DNA from: Neoarius graeffei
Lineage: Eukaryota; Chordata; Actinopteri; Siluriformes; Ariidae
NCBI RefSeq assembly: GCF_027579695.1
Contig: NC_083590.1
Coordinates: 17,652,446 to 17,716,445, forward strand
Reading direction: 5' to 3'
DNA length: 64,000 nt
Position 1 is the first letter of the stretch; every line of letters starts with the position of its first letter. A program made the position numbers and the translations under genes. This document shows, piece by piece, positions 23,138 through 31,490 of the stretch. The notes beneath the pieces were generated by a model that saw nothing but the letters and a program-made list of their open reading frames with translations, ran no database searches and was not told the origin of the DNA.

Positions 23138-23408
23138 GTGACGTCACGAATCTGGCTCCAGACTCCTTTGGGATTTTTCCAGACGCGTTTTGTTTTGTTT
23201 TTTTCTGCTGTAGACAGATGGCCTTGTGCAAAATTACCCTTCTGGATGAGTGTGTAAAGGGACATACTTTCATATAAAAAAACCACACAAAATTGGTCCA
23301 GAATATGCACTTTACACTGCAACATTTTTTTTTATTCTACAACTATGAGTAAATAAAATACAAATCCGCACACTTGAAGTCTGTGCAATGATTTCTTTAC
23401 TGAAATAA

Positions 23409-23435
23409 GCTTTCGGTCGCTCGACCTTCATCAGG
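23409..23435 (-). ncRNA. Hammerhead-ribozyme-like core
   Basis: On the minus strand the order is CTGATGA, a hairpin (GGTC, GAGC, GACC), then GAAA, the layout of a hammerhead catalytic core with stem II. One extra A sits before the stem. I could not identify a convincing stem III and cleavage site, so activity is uncertain. Confidence 0.4.
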
Positions 23436-23459
23436 CAGAGTGCATAGTGCCCTGTCACA

Positions 23460-24010
23460 CTACGACGTTCTCACCAGCGTTCGAGTAACATGTTGCAAAA
23501 CGCAGAGGAACGTCGAGAACGTTAGAAAAAAAGTTACAAGAAAGTTAGACGAGCGTCGGCAAACGTTGGGGAACGTCGAGGGACGTCGGCGAACGCTGAG
23601 GGTGAAAAATAGTTTTGGGTGTGCACAAAAATTCAGGACGTTCTATCAAAACGCTACTTACACGTTAGAGGAACGTTACACGAAAGTTTGCAGGCGTTAC
23701 TCGAACGTTACTCGAAAGTCAGGACGTTCCCTGGACGCTAGGCGGACGCCGGCCCATCAGGGTCGAGTGTCCAGCGCGTGCCTAGCGCTTGGGTAACGCT
23801 TGCCTAACGCCTGTGTAACATCCATCGAACATCTGTCCAGCGTGTCGCCAACGTTTTTCAGCGTTCGCCGAGCGTTCTTAACGCTCATGTAACGCTCTTT
23901 CAACATCTTTCTAACGTCTGTCAGCGTTCTGAATTTTTCCAGCGTCTGTGTAATGTCCATGTAGCATCCTTGTAACGCGCCTGTAACCTACTGGTAGCGT
24001 TCAGGAGCAT
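23460..24010. repeat. Left subterminal array of RACGYY-type motifs
   Basis: Dozens of short motifs of the form AACGTT, AACGTC, GACGTC or AACGCT, or their complements, fill this region. Starts at 23562, 23572, 23582 and 23592 are exactly 10 bp apart, and the series from 23464 onward keeps close to 10.7 bp. From about 23770 the motif tends to appear in complement (AGCGTT). These are candidate binding sites for the element's own proteins. Confidence 0.75.
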
Positions 24011-24031
24011 TTGGCAGGCACTTGCCAGAAA

Positions 24032-24042
24032 TATATTTAAAA
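24032..24042 (+). promoter_or_regulatory. TATA box of the transposase gene
   Basis: TATATTTAAAAGG lies 63-73 bp before the methionine at 24105 and only about 10 bp before the first methionine at 24048. Transcription starting about 30 bp downstream would exclude the first methionine, so 24105 is the better start. Confidence 0.55.
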
Positions 24043-24104
24043 GGGGCTTGCAGAGGCCACCGACAGTCCTGTTGGAACTTTCACAGAGTGAAGACTTCAG
24101 AACA

Positions 24105-25400
24105 ATGACAGACCAAGAGAAACACCAGTATGCTGTTGCTGCTCTCATGCATCACCACAACCTCCTGCAGTTGGCATTGCACCAGGTTAAGATGTCCAAG
24201 GCAGAGTCAAAGAAGAAAAGGAAGAGGAGAGGGAGAAAGAGCTGGGTGAGACCCTGGATAGGAAGGCGACCACAGTTTGGTGTTTATGACAAGCTGATGG
24301 CTGAACTCCGAGCTGAAGACCAAGCCTCCTTCCACAACTTCCTGCGCATGCCAGCAGTGATGTTTGATGAGCTGAGACAGAGAGTTGGTCCCAGGATCAC
24401 CAAGAAGGACACTCGCTTTAGACCGGCCCTCGACCCTGGTATGAAGCTGGCCCTGACTTTGCGACACCTTGCCTCTGGTGACAGCTATGCTTCGCAGAAG
24501 TTTGCCTGGAGAGTACCTCACAACACACAGTCACTGGTGGTCAGAGAGGTTTGCCATGCCATACTGGACGAGTACCTGGATGAGATGCTGACCTGCCCCA
24601 GTACACCAGAAGAGTGGAAGGAAGTTGCTGACAGATTCTATCAGAGGTGGAACTTCCCCCATGTCCTGGGAGCACTAGATGGCAAGCATGTGGCCATTAG
24701 GTGTCCTGCAGAGAGTGGCTCCTTGTATTACAACTACAAGGGGTTCTATTCCATCGTGTTGCTGGCCCTTGTGGATTCTGACTACAAGTTCCTGTGGGCA
24801 GATCTTGGAGGCCTGGGATCAGCATCCGATGCCCAGATCTACAACTCCAGTGAGCTGAAACATGGAGCTGAAGAAGACCTGCTTGGGTTTCCACAGCCTA
24901 TACCTCTCCCACAAGACACTACAGATGTTCCATACTTCTTCATTGGAGATGACGCCTTTGTCCTGAGAGCCTACATGATGAAGCCCTACAGTCTCCGTGG
25001 TCTATCACAGGAGGAGCGCATTTTCAACTACAGACTGTCGAGAGCCAGGAGGGTCGTGGAGAACGCCTTTGGGATCCTTGCCAACAGGTTCCAGGTGATT
25101 CTTGGCACTATGCAGCACAAGCCAGAGACTGTGAAGCTGATAGTGAAGACCTGCTTGGTCCTTCACAACTTGATGAGGGTCAGATATCCAACACTGCAGA
25201 ACCAACAGCTGGACCAGCCAGAAGGTCCAGAAGAAGACTTTGTGCCTGGTGCCTGGAGAGATGGCTTCAATATGGAAGACACACAGGTTGTTGCAGGCCC
25301 CAACACTGCGACCAAAGAAGCCAAGAAGCAGAGGAACCTCATCAAGCACTGGGTCAACTCCTCAGCTGGGGCACTGGACTGGCAGGACAGGATGGTGTAG
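24105..25400 (+). CDS. Harbinger transposase (HARBI1-like, DDE_4 nuclease)
   Basis: The open frame begins at 24048; a start at 24105 (MTDQEKHQY) fits the TATA box, giving about 431 residues. A basic stretch KKKRKRRGRK may be a nuclear signal. A helical region follows (FHNFLRMPAVMFDELRQRV). The nuclease core then shows, counted from 24048, Asp211 in GALDGKH, Asp261 in SASDAQIY and Glu338 in RRVVENAFGIL, with GDDAF between. These match the DDE_4 triad, so all catalytic residues appear present. The enzyme would cut and paste the element with help of the MADF protein encoded downstream on the other strand. A polyadenylation signal is at 25532. The frame is about the usual length of the family. 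Frames on the opposite strand here are shadows. Confidence 0.93.
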   Translation: MTDQEKHQYAVAALMHHHNLLQLALHQVKMSKAESKKKRKRRGRKSWVRPWIGRRPQFGVYDKLMAELRAEDQASFHNFLRMPAVMFDELRQRVGPRITKKDTRFRPALDPGMKLALTLRHLASGDSYASQKFAWRVPHNTQSLVVREVCHAILDEYLDEMLTCPSTPEEWKEVADRFYQRWNFPHVLGALDGKHVAIRCPAESGSLYYNYKGFYSIVLLALVDSDYKFLWADLGGLGSASDAQIYNSSELKHGAEEDLLGFPQPIPLPQDTTDVPYFFIGDDAFVLRAYMMKPYSLRGLSQEERIFNYRLSRARRVVENAFGILANRFQVILGTMQHKPETVKLIVKTCLVLHNLMRVRYPTLQNQQLDQPEGPEEDFVPGAWRDGFNMEDTQVVAGPNTATKEAKKQRNLIKHWVNSSAGALDWQDRMV

Positions 25401-26258
25401 ACCTGAACCCTAGTGTTGCAATGCAGAATGGACTTAATATAGACTATACTTTTTGGTAGACACAACTTTTAGAAACTGAAATATTGTATGTGTAACTTAA
25501 TTACAATGACTTATTTGTCGATAACAGTAATAATAAAAGTAATTGTGTGTGTCATTTCGAAGTAATTATTTTTACTGATCGCCCTACTTTTTTAGCCAAT
25601 CTGTTCTAGGCATGATCTCTTTTTCAATTATTTATTTTACTGAGTTCCCGGTCAACCCCTTTTCACGTAACCAAACGTATAAAACAGTATTAATAAATGT
25701 CATAGTTTTATTTTGTATTGTTTTATTCTTTTTCATTTTTTTAACTTTTTTTTTTTTTTGGATTTTGTATTTTTTTATTATATTTATTTTATTTTATATT
25801 TTACTTTTTATTTTTATTTTAAAATAAAAAATAACAAAATAAAATAAAACAAAATAAAAGAAAAATATAAAATAAAACAAAATAAAAGAAAAATATAAAA
25901 TAAAACATACAATAAAAGAAAAATATAAAATAAAATAAAACATAAAATAAAAGAAAAATAAAACATACAATAAAAGAAAAATATAAAATAAAAAATATTT
26001 GACTTTTTATTTTATTTTTTATTTTATCTTTTATTTTATATTTTATTGTATATTTTTTATTTTACCTTTTATTTTTTATTTTCTCTTATTTTATTTTATA
26101 ATTTTTTTTTACTTATTTTATTTTTTATTTATTTTTTTTTTTCATTATTTTTTTGGGGGGGACAATATTAAAAACAAGAAATTGAAAGTTTCACGCAAGA
26201 ACCAGGCAAAGTTCAAACTATGTACAACATTTATTTACAGATTCCTAAACAAAAAGTT
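25401..26258. other. A/T-rich convergent intergenic spacer
   Basis: Between the two stop codons lie AATAAA at 25532 (+) and its complement at 26230-26235 (-). The middle (25700-26160) is almost pure A/T: T-rich, then tandem AAAATAAAACA-like units (about 25820-25998), then T-rich again, so it can fold into imperfect hairpins. I see no gene here; long frames are low-complexity artefacts. Confidence 0.75.
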
Positions 26259-27932
26259 CTACGAGTCAGTCTCTGGGTCCACTGGTGGCTGTGGAGTGTT
26301 GAGCGTGTCATTCAGAGAGGTAGCCGTGGACGGGGTGGCAACTGGACCTGGACTGTCCAGGGTGCTGAACAAGTCGCTGACACTGGCTGCTGTAGACACT
26401 CCGGTGGGGAACACGGTAACGTCCGTGGCGGCACAAGTGACAACCAGGGCTGGAGAGCTGCTGCCTTGGTTGCTCTGGTCCATGGTGTGTCTTGCAGAGC
26501 TGATGGCCGTAGAGACGGAGGCATGGGTGGTGGCTGGTGCTGTCAGCGTGTGGAAGATGGGAGAGTTCCTACTCTGTTGCTGGAAGAACCTTTGTGGCTG
26601 GTAGTAGGAGTGAGGCTGCTGGAAGGACGAGTGAGGCTGCTGGAAGGACGAGTGAGGCTGCTGGAAGGACGAGTGAGGCTGCTGGAAGGACGAGTGAGGC
26701 TGCTGCTGGTGGTATCTGGCCATCCACTCCCTGGTCTGTGACTGCCAAGGAGTGCCAGTGGGCGGGTTGTCATGCCACTGGCTAGGGTCCGGCTGAAACA
26801 TGTCGCTCTGGGCTTGCCTGGTGGTTGTGATGCCAGGAGGGGGGGCCGACCGACATGTAGCTGAGAAGGTAGGCAGGTCCTCCTCTTCCTCTTCAGTGTC
26901 TTCATCCATCAGCCGCGTGAGGATCATGTTGATGCTGGCCCTGGCCTTCTTGAACTTCCGGCTCGACATTGTGAGAAGGCTGTCCCTCACGTAGTTCGCA
27001 AAGGTCGACTCAGGGGTCACTGCTGGAGGCTGGAACAAACCCTTGAGTATAGCCTCTGACTCCTTGACCTTCTCCTGCAGGGTAGCCAACACGTCATCCT
27101 CAGTGGTGGTATCCTCATCCTGTCCAGATCGTCTGGGCCTCTTGGAACTGCTGCTGCTGGAGGCTGCTGTGGCAGGTGTGGAAGATCTGGAAGGTATGGC
27201 AGCACACTCCGTGATAGAAGGTCCAGATACCGGTAAATCCTCCTGGACAGTTGCTGCAGCTGAGGCTCTGCTGGGTAGGATGGGCTTGGCTGGCTCCGGT
27301 CTGTGTCGCACTACCTCCTGCAGGAACCTGAAGTTGTTGAGCACCCACTCATCCCTCTCTGTTCTTCTTGGGGCACCGTCACCGCTCTTGTGTTTCATGA
27401 GTCTGGTGTTCTTATCCCACAGTGACCGGAACCAGCCCTTCAAGTGCTTCACCGTCTTCTGCATCTTCTCTGCCTGGGCCTCCCACAACTTCTCCTTGTT
27501 TGTGATCTTGTGGTAAGCCTGGAGCTTAGAGTCCCACAATGTCCGGTTCTCTTGTAACCACTCGACCATGATGGCCTCATCAGATTCAGAGAGGCTGTAA
27601 TTTATCCTGTCGCTCTTCTTCCTCTTGCCTCTGTCCTGTGAGGAGGCTGCTGACAAGCTTCTGGAGGAGGAGGAGGAGCAGCTAGACCCTGGAGACCCTG
27701 GAGAGGCTGGAGATGGCGACTGGGACCTGGAGGGGGTGATTGTTGCCCTCTTGTTCTTCGGCTGCTTCTGCTGCTGGCTGCCTGCTGGCTGGCTGTCAGC
27801 CTCGCTTTCAACAGGAGGGGGATGGACCTCTGCAGTGATGGAAACAACCTCCTGGCTGGGAGAGGATGCTGCTCGTTGGCCCCTGCTGCTGCCCCGACCT
27901 CTGCTGCTGGCCCTCTTGCTCTTGGGAGGCAT
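26259..27932 (-). CDS. Harbinger accessory protein with MADF (Myb/SANT-like) domain
   Basis: The frame opens at 28013, but the TATA box at 28023-28031 favours the internal start MPPKSKRASSRG at 27932 (about 557 residues). The N-terminus is basic and serine-rich, with KRKKSDR. A MADF domain follows: EAIMVEWLQENRTLWD, KEKLWEAQAEK, LKGWFRSLWDKNTRL and DEWVLNNFRFL. This DNA-binding fold is the second Harbinger protein and recruits the transposase to element ends. After it come Ser/Pro-rich linkers, an acidic EEEEED patch, and five tandem copies of SSFQQPH or close variants. The last helix-rich segment (SMIL-like, NMILTRLMDED) might mediate contacts. No stops or frameshifts. Confidence 0.88.
   Translation of the reverse strand: MPPKSKRASSRGRGSSRGQRAASSPSQEVVSITAEVHPPPVESEADSQPAGSQQQKQPKNKRATITPSRSQSPSPASPGSPGSSCSSSSSRSLSAASSQDRGKRKKSDRINYSLSESDEAIMVEWLQENRTLWDSKLQAYHKITNKEKLWEAQAEKMQKTVKHLKGWFRSLWDKNTRLMKHKSGDGAPRRTERDEWVLNNFRFLQEVVRHRPEPAKPILPSRASAAATVQEDLPVSGPSITECAAIPSRSSTPATAASSSSSSKRPRRSGQDEDTTTEDDVLATLQEKVKESEAILKGLFQPPAVTPESTFANYVRDSLLTMSSRKFKKARASINMILTRLMDEDTEEEEEDLPTFSATCRSAPPPGITTTRQAQSDMFQPDPSQWHDNPPTGTPWQSQTREWMARYHQQQPHSSFQQPHSSFQQPHSSFQQPHSSFQQPHSYYQPQRFFQQQSRNSPIFHTLTAPATTHASVSTAISSARHTMDQSNQGSSSPALVVTCAATDVTVFPTGVSTAASVSDLFSTLDSPGPVATPSTATSLNDTLNTPQPPVDPETDS
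26590..26710. repeat. 21-bp tandem repeat coding for SSFQQPH units
   Basis: Five near-identical 21-bp units (GCTGGAAGGACGAGTGAGGCT on the plus strand) lie in frame within the MADF gene. This is a recent minisatellite expansion and should vary in length between copies. Confidence 0.85.
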
Positions 27933-28022
27933 ACTTCTTTTCGTTTCGTTCGTTCTTCGTTTTGCGATGTTGACTGCGCGGTGGTTGAAATGGAAGTGAT
28001 GCACTCTGGCCAAAAGCCCCCC

Positions 28023-28031
28023 CTTTTATAC
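28023..28031 (-). promoter_or_regulatory. TATA box of the MADF gene
   Basis: TATAAAAGG on the minus strand lies about 90 bp before the methionine at 27932 and just inside the phased motif array. Confidence 0.6.
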
Positions 28032-28056
28032 TGCGCGTCCAGCCGCAGGTTGGCGA

Positions 28057-28345
28057 AACGTCACAGGAACGTCACACAAACGCTCCACGCGTTACTCGAA
28101 CGCTACAGGAACGCTAGGCAGACGCTGTGGAAACGTCGAGAACGTCAGCTAGACGCTGGACAAACGTCGAGAACGTTACCTGGACGCAAGGCAGACGCTA
28201 CCCAAACGCTATGATAACGCTATCAAAGCGCTGTGGACGCTATGAGAACGCTAGGTTTTGCTGCTATTTTGGACCACAAACGTCGCCTGACACTGAGGGA
28301 ACGTTGGCTGAGCGTTACCCAAGCGTTACAAGAACGTTACAACAT
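28057..28345. repeat. Right subterminal array of RACGYY-type motifs in helical register
   Basis: Motif starts read 28057, 28068, 28079, 28099, 28110, 28121, 28132, 28141, 28152, 28163, 28172, 28183, 28194, 28205, 28216, 28236, 28247, 28279, 28300, 28311, 28322 and 28333. Intervals are 9-11 bp or small multiples, averaging about 10.6 bp, so all motifs face one side of the helix. The left array mirrors it. Confidence 0.85.
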
Positions 28346-28562
28346 CGTTGACCTAGAAACTTAATTTGAAGAACGTCGACATTCCCCGGCGTTTCTCAAA
28401 TTTTTAAAAACGCAACCAAATGTCGAACAAAACGCTATAGTGTGACAGGGCCCATAGTCCAACAAACAGTGCTGAGTTAATACATCTTAATTAGGAGCAC
28501 CTGTAGTCAGTGCTGCAGCCACTCTGTGTCAGTAGAGCATCATGGGAAATGTAGTGAAAATA

Positions 28563-29103
28563 TATCTGTGAAGAAACTCAGTCGTCCAGGTACATAGTAA
28601 TCTGTGGTTGGTTGAAGAGAGCAACTGGACTTGCTTGACGATTCTTGAACTGAGGATGCCTTTCGGATGAGAGGCGAAACGTTTTCAAGAATTGTCAAGC
28701 AAGTCCAGTTGCTCTCTTCAACCAACCACAGATTACTATGTACCTGGACGACTGAGTTTCTTCACAGATATGTTTCTACGCACTTTGGGATGAGATCCCT
28801 TCGACTGGTGCGGGAGTATGAGAGGACTTCCAGAAAACTGGCAGACATCTTAGCCAGAGAGGATCGTTCATTTTTGTCAACCTGGAACGGCCATCATTGA
28901 ACAGAGGTGGGTGTCTATGACATCTTATCAGCCGCCCACAATTCAGCGATCAGCATTCGGATTCTATGATGATCCATGAGAGGATAAATACTGGATACTC
29001 CCTAGTAGTCAGACAGAACTGAGGATGCCTTTCGGAAGAGAGGCGAAACGTTTTCAAGAATCGTCAAGCAAGTCCAGTTGCTCTCTTCAACCAACCACAG
29101 ATT
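28563..29103. mobile_element. Penelope-like fragment with internal inverted repeat, 12-bp target duplication
   Basis: GTAGTGAAAATA is duplicated at 28551-28562 and 29104-29115. The first ~90 bp (28565-28650) is an inverted copy of 28683-28768, leaving a short loop. A second partial copy of the right arm ends the unit (29022-29103). The piece GGATGAGAGGCGAAACG occurs in the loop region and near 29036 in variant form. A short frame with RLVREYERTSRKLA resembles the N-terminal part of fish Penelope-like proteins. Confidence 0.65.
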
Positions 29104-29115
29104 GTAGTGAAAATA

Positions 29116-29929
29116 GCCATGAAACATATACAAAAAAGAAAAAAGAACCAGTCCATGCTGTGTACACATCAGGCTCCCGCCATCATAAAACAAAGCATAA
29201 ACCGTTCAATTCAATAAACAATTCAGAATTAAATAAATACACTCATGTCATTGCAGATTTGTATTTTATTTACTCAAAGTTTTCATTTAATCCTGCACCT
29301 TGCCACAGATGAGCGGTGACCTTTGATTCCTATTCTACAACTATAAAACTGGATGCAAGATCAACTAAATATAATAAATCTGTATTTAAACGGCTCCCCT
29401 TTTAGGCAGTACCTAAATAAATATATAGATTGTCTCCTTGCTTTGAGATGTTTGTGTACCCCAGCCTCTTCTGGTCCCTGCAAATGTGCTTGTTTTTTCA
29501 AAGGTGGCTGAAATTGTTTTTTAAAAAATTGTCTTAGCCCCAACACTGTAGAGAATATTCTGTTCCTTAATAAAAATCAATAAGATTTTTCAGTCCAGTC
29601 CCACAAGGCCACCAATCCCACATAATTATAAGTCCCATATAATGATCAGTCCCAAAGGCTCTTCTGTCCAGATTCACAAGCACGTTGCTTCCTACTACTC
29701 ACTAAACACAACTGTGGTTGCAGTAATACCATTATTAGTATCTATTACATTGCTCAATTCCTTAATATAAGACAAAACCTTGAAATATACTATTTCAATA
29801 TACTAATATATGTACTAATTGGATTTAAGTTATGTAAGTTCAGAATATAGATATTTAGAATATATTTACAAATTTCTCTCTCACTGGTTGATGAACTGGT
29901 GTGCCCCAACCTCTGCAGATCAGTGATCC
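29116..29929. other. Remaining shell sequence and unannotated DNA
   Basis: The right part of the Penelope-like shell ends at 29331; beyond it I see no gene or recognisable repeat up to the LINE start. An element-like A/T-rich tract lies at 29740-29880. Confidence 0.35.
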
Positions 29930-30247
29930 AAGATGGCGGTGCACTAGGTTGCAGCAGCCACACCGAGTCTCAATCATGGTGCAATTTTTGTACTTTTCTT
30001 GCAGAAACTGCTTCTCTTTCAGCTGGAAATGTCAGTAGAAACAACTGGTGAACACTCCTACAACGGTCAACAGCTTCTGGACACCACACAACACAACCAG
30101 ATGAAGACATGCTGGAGAAACTACGCTGCATCTGTATTGTAAGGACTCCATGCAGCCATGCCATGGTATCACTTAAGTTCCATGCCCACCCAGAAGTTCA
30201 GCAAAAGCGGTGTGTGAGGAAGCAGAAGCATGTCAAGAGAGCCAGAA

Positions 30248-30597
30248 TCAATCCATCCATCCATTATCCATAACCACTTATCCTGTGCAGGGTCGTGGGC
30301 AAGCTGGAGTCTAAGGGCAAGAGGCAGGGTACACCCTGGACAAATCTCCAGATCATCACAGGGCTGACACATAGAGACAAACAACCATTCACACTTACGG
30401 TCAATTTAGAGCCACCAATTACCCTAACCTGCATGTCTTTGGACTGTGAGGGAAACCGGAGCACCCAGAGGAAACCCAGGCAGACATGGGGAGAACATGC
30501 AAAGTCCACACAGAAAGGCCCCCGTTGGCCACTGGGCTCAAACCCAGAACCTTCTTCCTGTGAGGCAACAGTGCTGACCACTACACCACAGTGCCAC
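30248..30597 (-). mobile_element. tRNA-type SINE, minus strand, diverged
   Basis: It is the complement of the SINE at 43153-43533, with many substitutions and a CCATCCATCCATTATCC end. It keeps the GTGGTGTAGTGGT promoter region in complement near 30575. I could not define a target duplication. Confidence 0.8.
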
Positions 30598-31004
30598 CAA
30601 ACCGTAATCCATACTAGGCTAAAGGCTAACCAGAGCTGGTCAGCACTCCCTTCTACTCTCCAACATGTGCTCCATAGACAATAAACTGGACTGTTTAAGA
30701 TCACTTCTGACCTTCCAAAAAGAGATAAGACACTGCTGTGCTCTCATCTTCACCAAAACATGGTCGCATGAGGGTATTGCTGAGTCTGCGATCCAGCTAG
30801 ACAGGTTAGACACCTTATGCACCAACATAAATGCTTCCTTGTTGGGTAACATGTGCCGTGGCTTGTGTGCTTTACACCAATAACAGCTTGTATATGCAGC
30901 GATTGTCTTTGTGTACAGTTCAGCACTCGTGGAAGTTTTAGCAGTCAGATTCAGCCCTTTAATATTCCCAATATATAATATAGCTATATTTATATGGCTC
31001 ACTA

Positions 31005-31490
31005 CAGTTATAATAAGGTCAATTTATATAGCACCTTTCTCACACCCAAGGTCGCTTTACAATTGGAGAAAAAAAAAAAAAGTCCACCACAAGAGGGCTT
31101 AGGATGTAATTCCAGTGAGCTGTCCGTAGTCCCACCAAAAGGCACACAAAGGTATGTCCTGCACAGCTGTCGTGACGTCACCAGGCAACACTGGCCAGAA
31201 CACCATGCCATGGGTCCATAAAGCAAGCACAGAAGCCCCGTCACACAGAGTGCTGGTATATCACAAACTGCCTGCACAGCCACCATGACGCCACCGGGCA
31301 AGCACCATCACTTGGAACACCGCATCAAGCACAGAAGCGCCGCCGCACAGAGCACTTTCTAACCCTGATGTTAAAAGAGCAACAATCTCACTGCAGTCCA
31401 TAACAAGGAGCACAGGCATCACCCATGGTGAAACAAGGCCCGAAGGGGGCCGGAACTACACCACATCCAGCGGACAAAACATTCAAACAA
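31005..31490 (+). repeat. Dispersed repeat inserted in the LINE
   Basis: It begins near AATTTATATAGCACCTTTC, a phrase typical of a common fish repeat, and interrupts the endonuclease-to-RT part of the LINE. It contains partly repeated segments (CACCATGACGCCACCGGGC versus CGTGACGTCACCAGGC). Confidence 0.4.

Larger units (their letters stand above)
20821..23311 (+). mobile_element. Kolobok-like element, second copy, carrying a Harbinger-like insertion
   Basis: It has the same AGTGCATATC termini as 11760-12984, with TTAA on the left (20817-20820) and TTAC, one base changed, on the right. Without the 1.8-kb insertion at 21093-22918 it is about 0.66 kb. Its THAP frame is on the plus strand. Comparison with the other copy gives the exact empty site for the insertion. 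Confidence 0.7.
23449..28452. mobile_element. Apparently complete PIF/Harbinger-type transposon (5.0 kb)
   Basis: Inverted termini GCCCTGTCACACTA start and end the unit, with CATAGT directly repeated outside (23443-23448 and 28453-28458; one extra C on the right). It contains two convergent genes, a DDE_4 transposase (+) and a MADF protein (-), the standard two-protein Harbinger design. Each gene has a TATA box, and each flank has a helically phased motif array. Both frames are uninterrupted, so this may be a recently active copy. Confidence 0.9.
23347..29331 (-). mobile_element. Penelope-like retroelement shell containing a Harbinger element
   Basis: ATTCTACAACTAT is duplicated at 23334-23346 and 29332-29344. 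Just inside, GAGTAAATAAAATACAAATC on the left faces its complement near 29260. The left part has a hammerhead-like motif on the minus strand (23409-23435). Most of the length is later insertions: the Harbinger element 23449-28452 and a second Penelope-like fragment 28563-29103. Penelope-like elements are a class of retroelement whose RNAs carry hammerhead variants; the assignment here rests on those motifs, not on a reverse transcriptase. Confidence 0.5.

Noticed and set aside
25999-26604. Long plus-strand open frame rich in Phe, Tyr and Ile
   Set aside because: It is a translation of A/T-rich low-complexity DNA running into the antisense of the MADF gene.
26220-26741. Plus-strand frame with repeated RLLEGRV units
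   Set aside because: It is the antisense shadow of the 21-bp repeat in the MADF gene, with no independent support.
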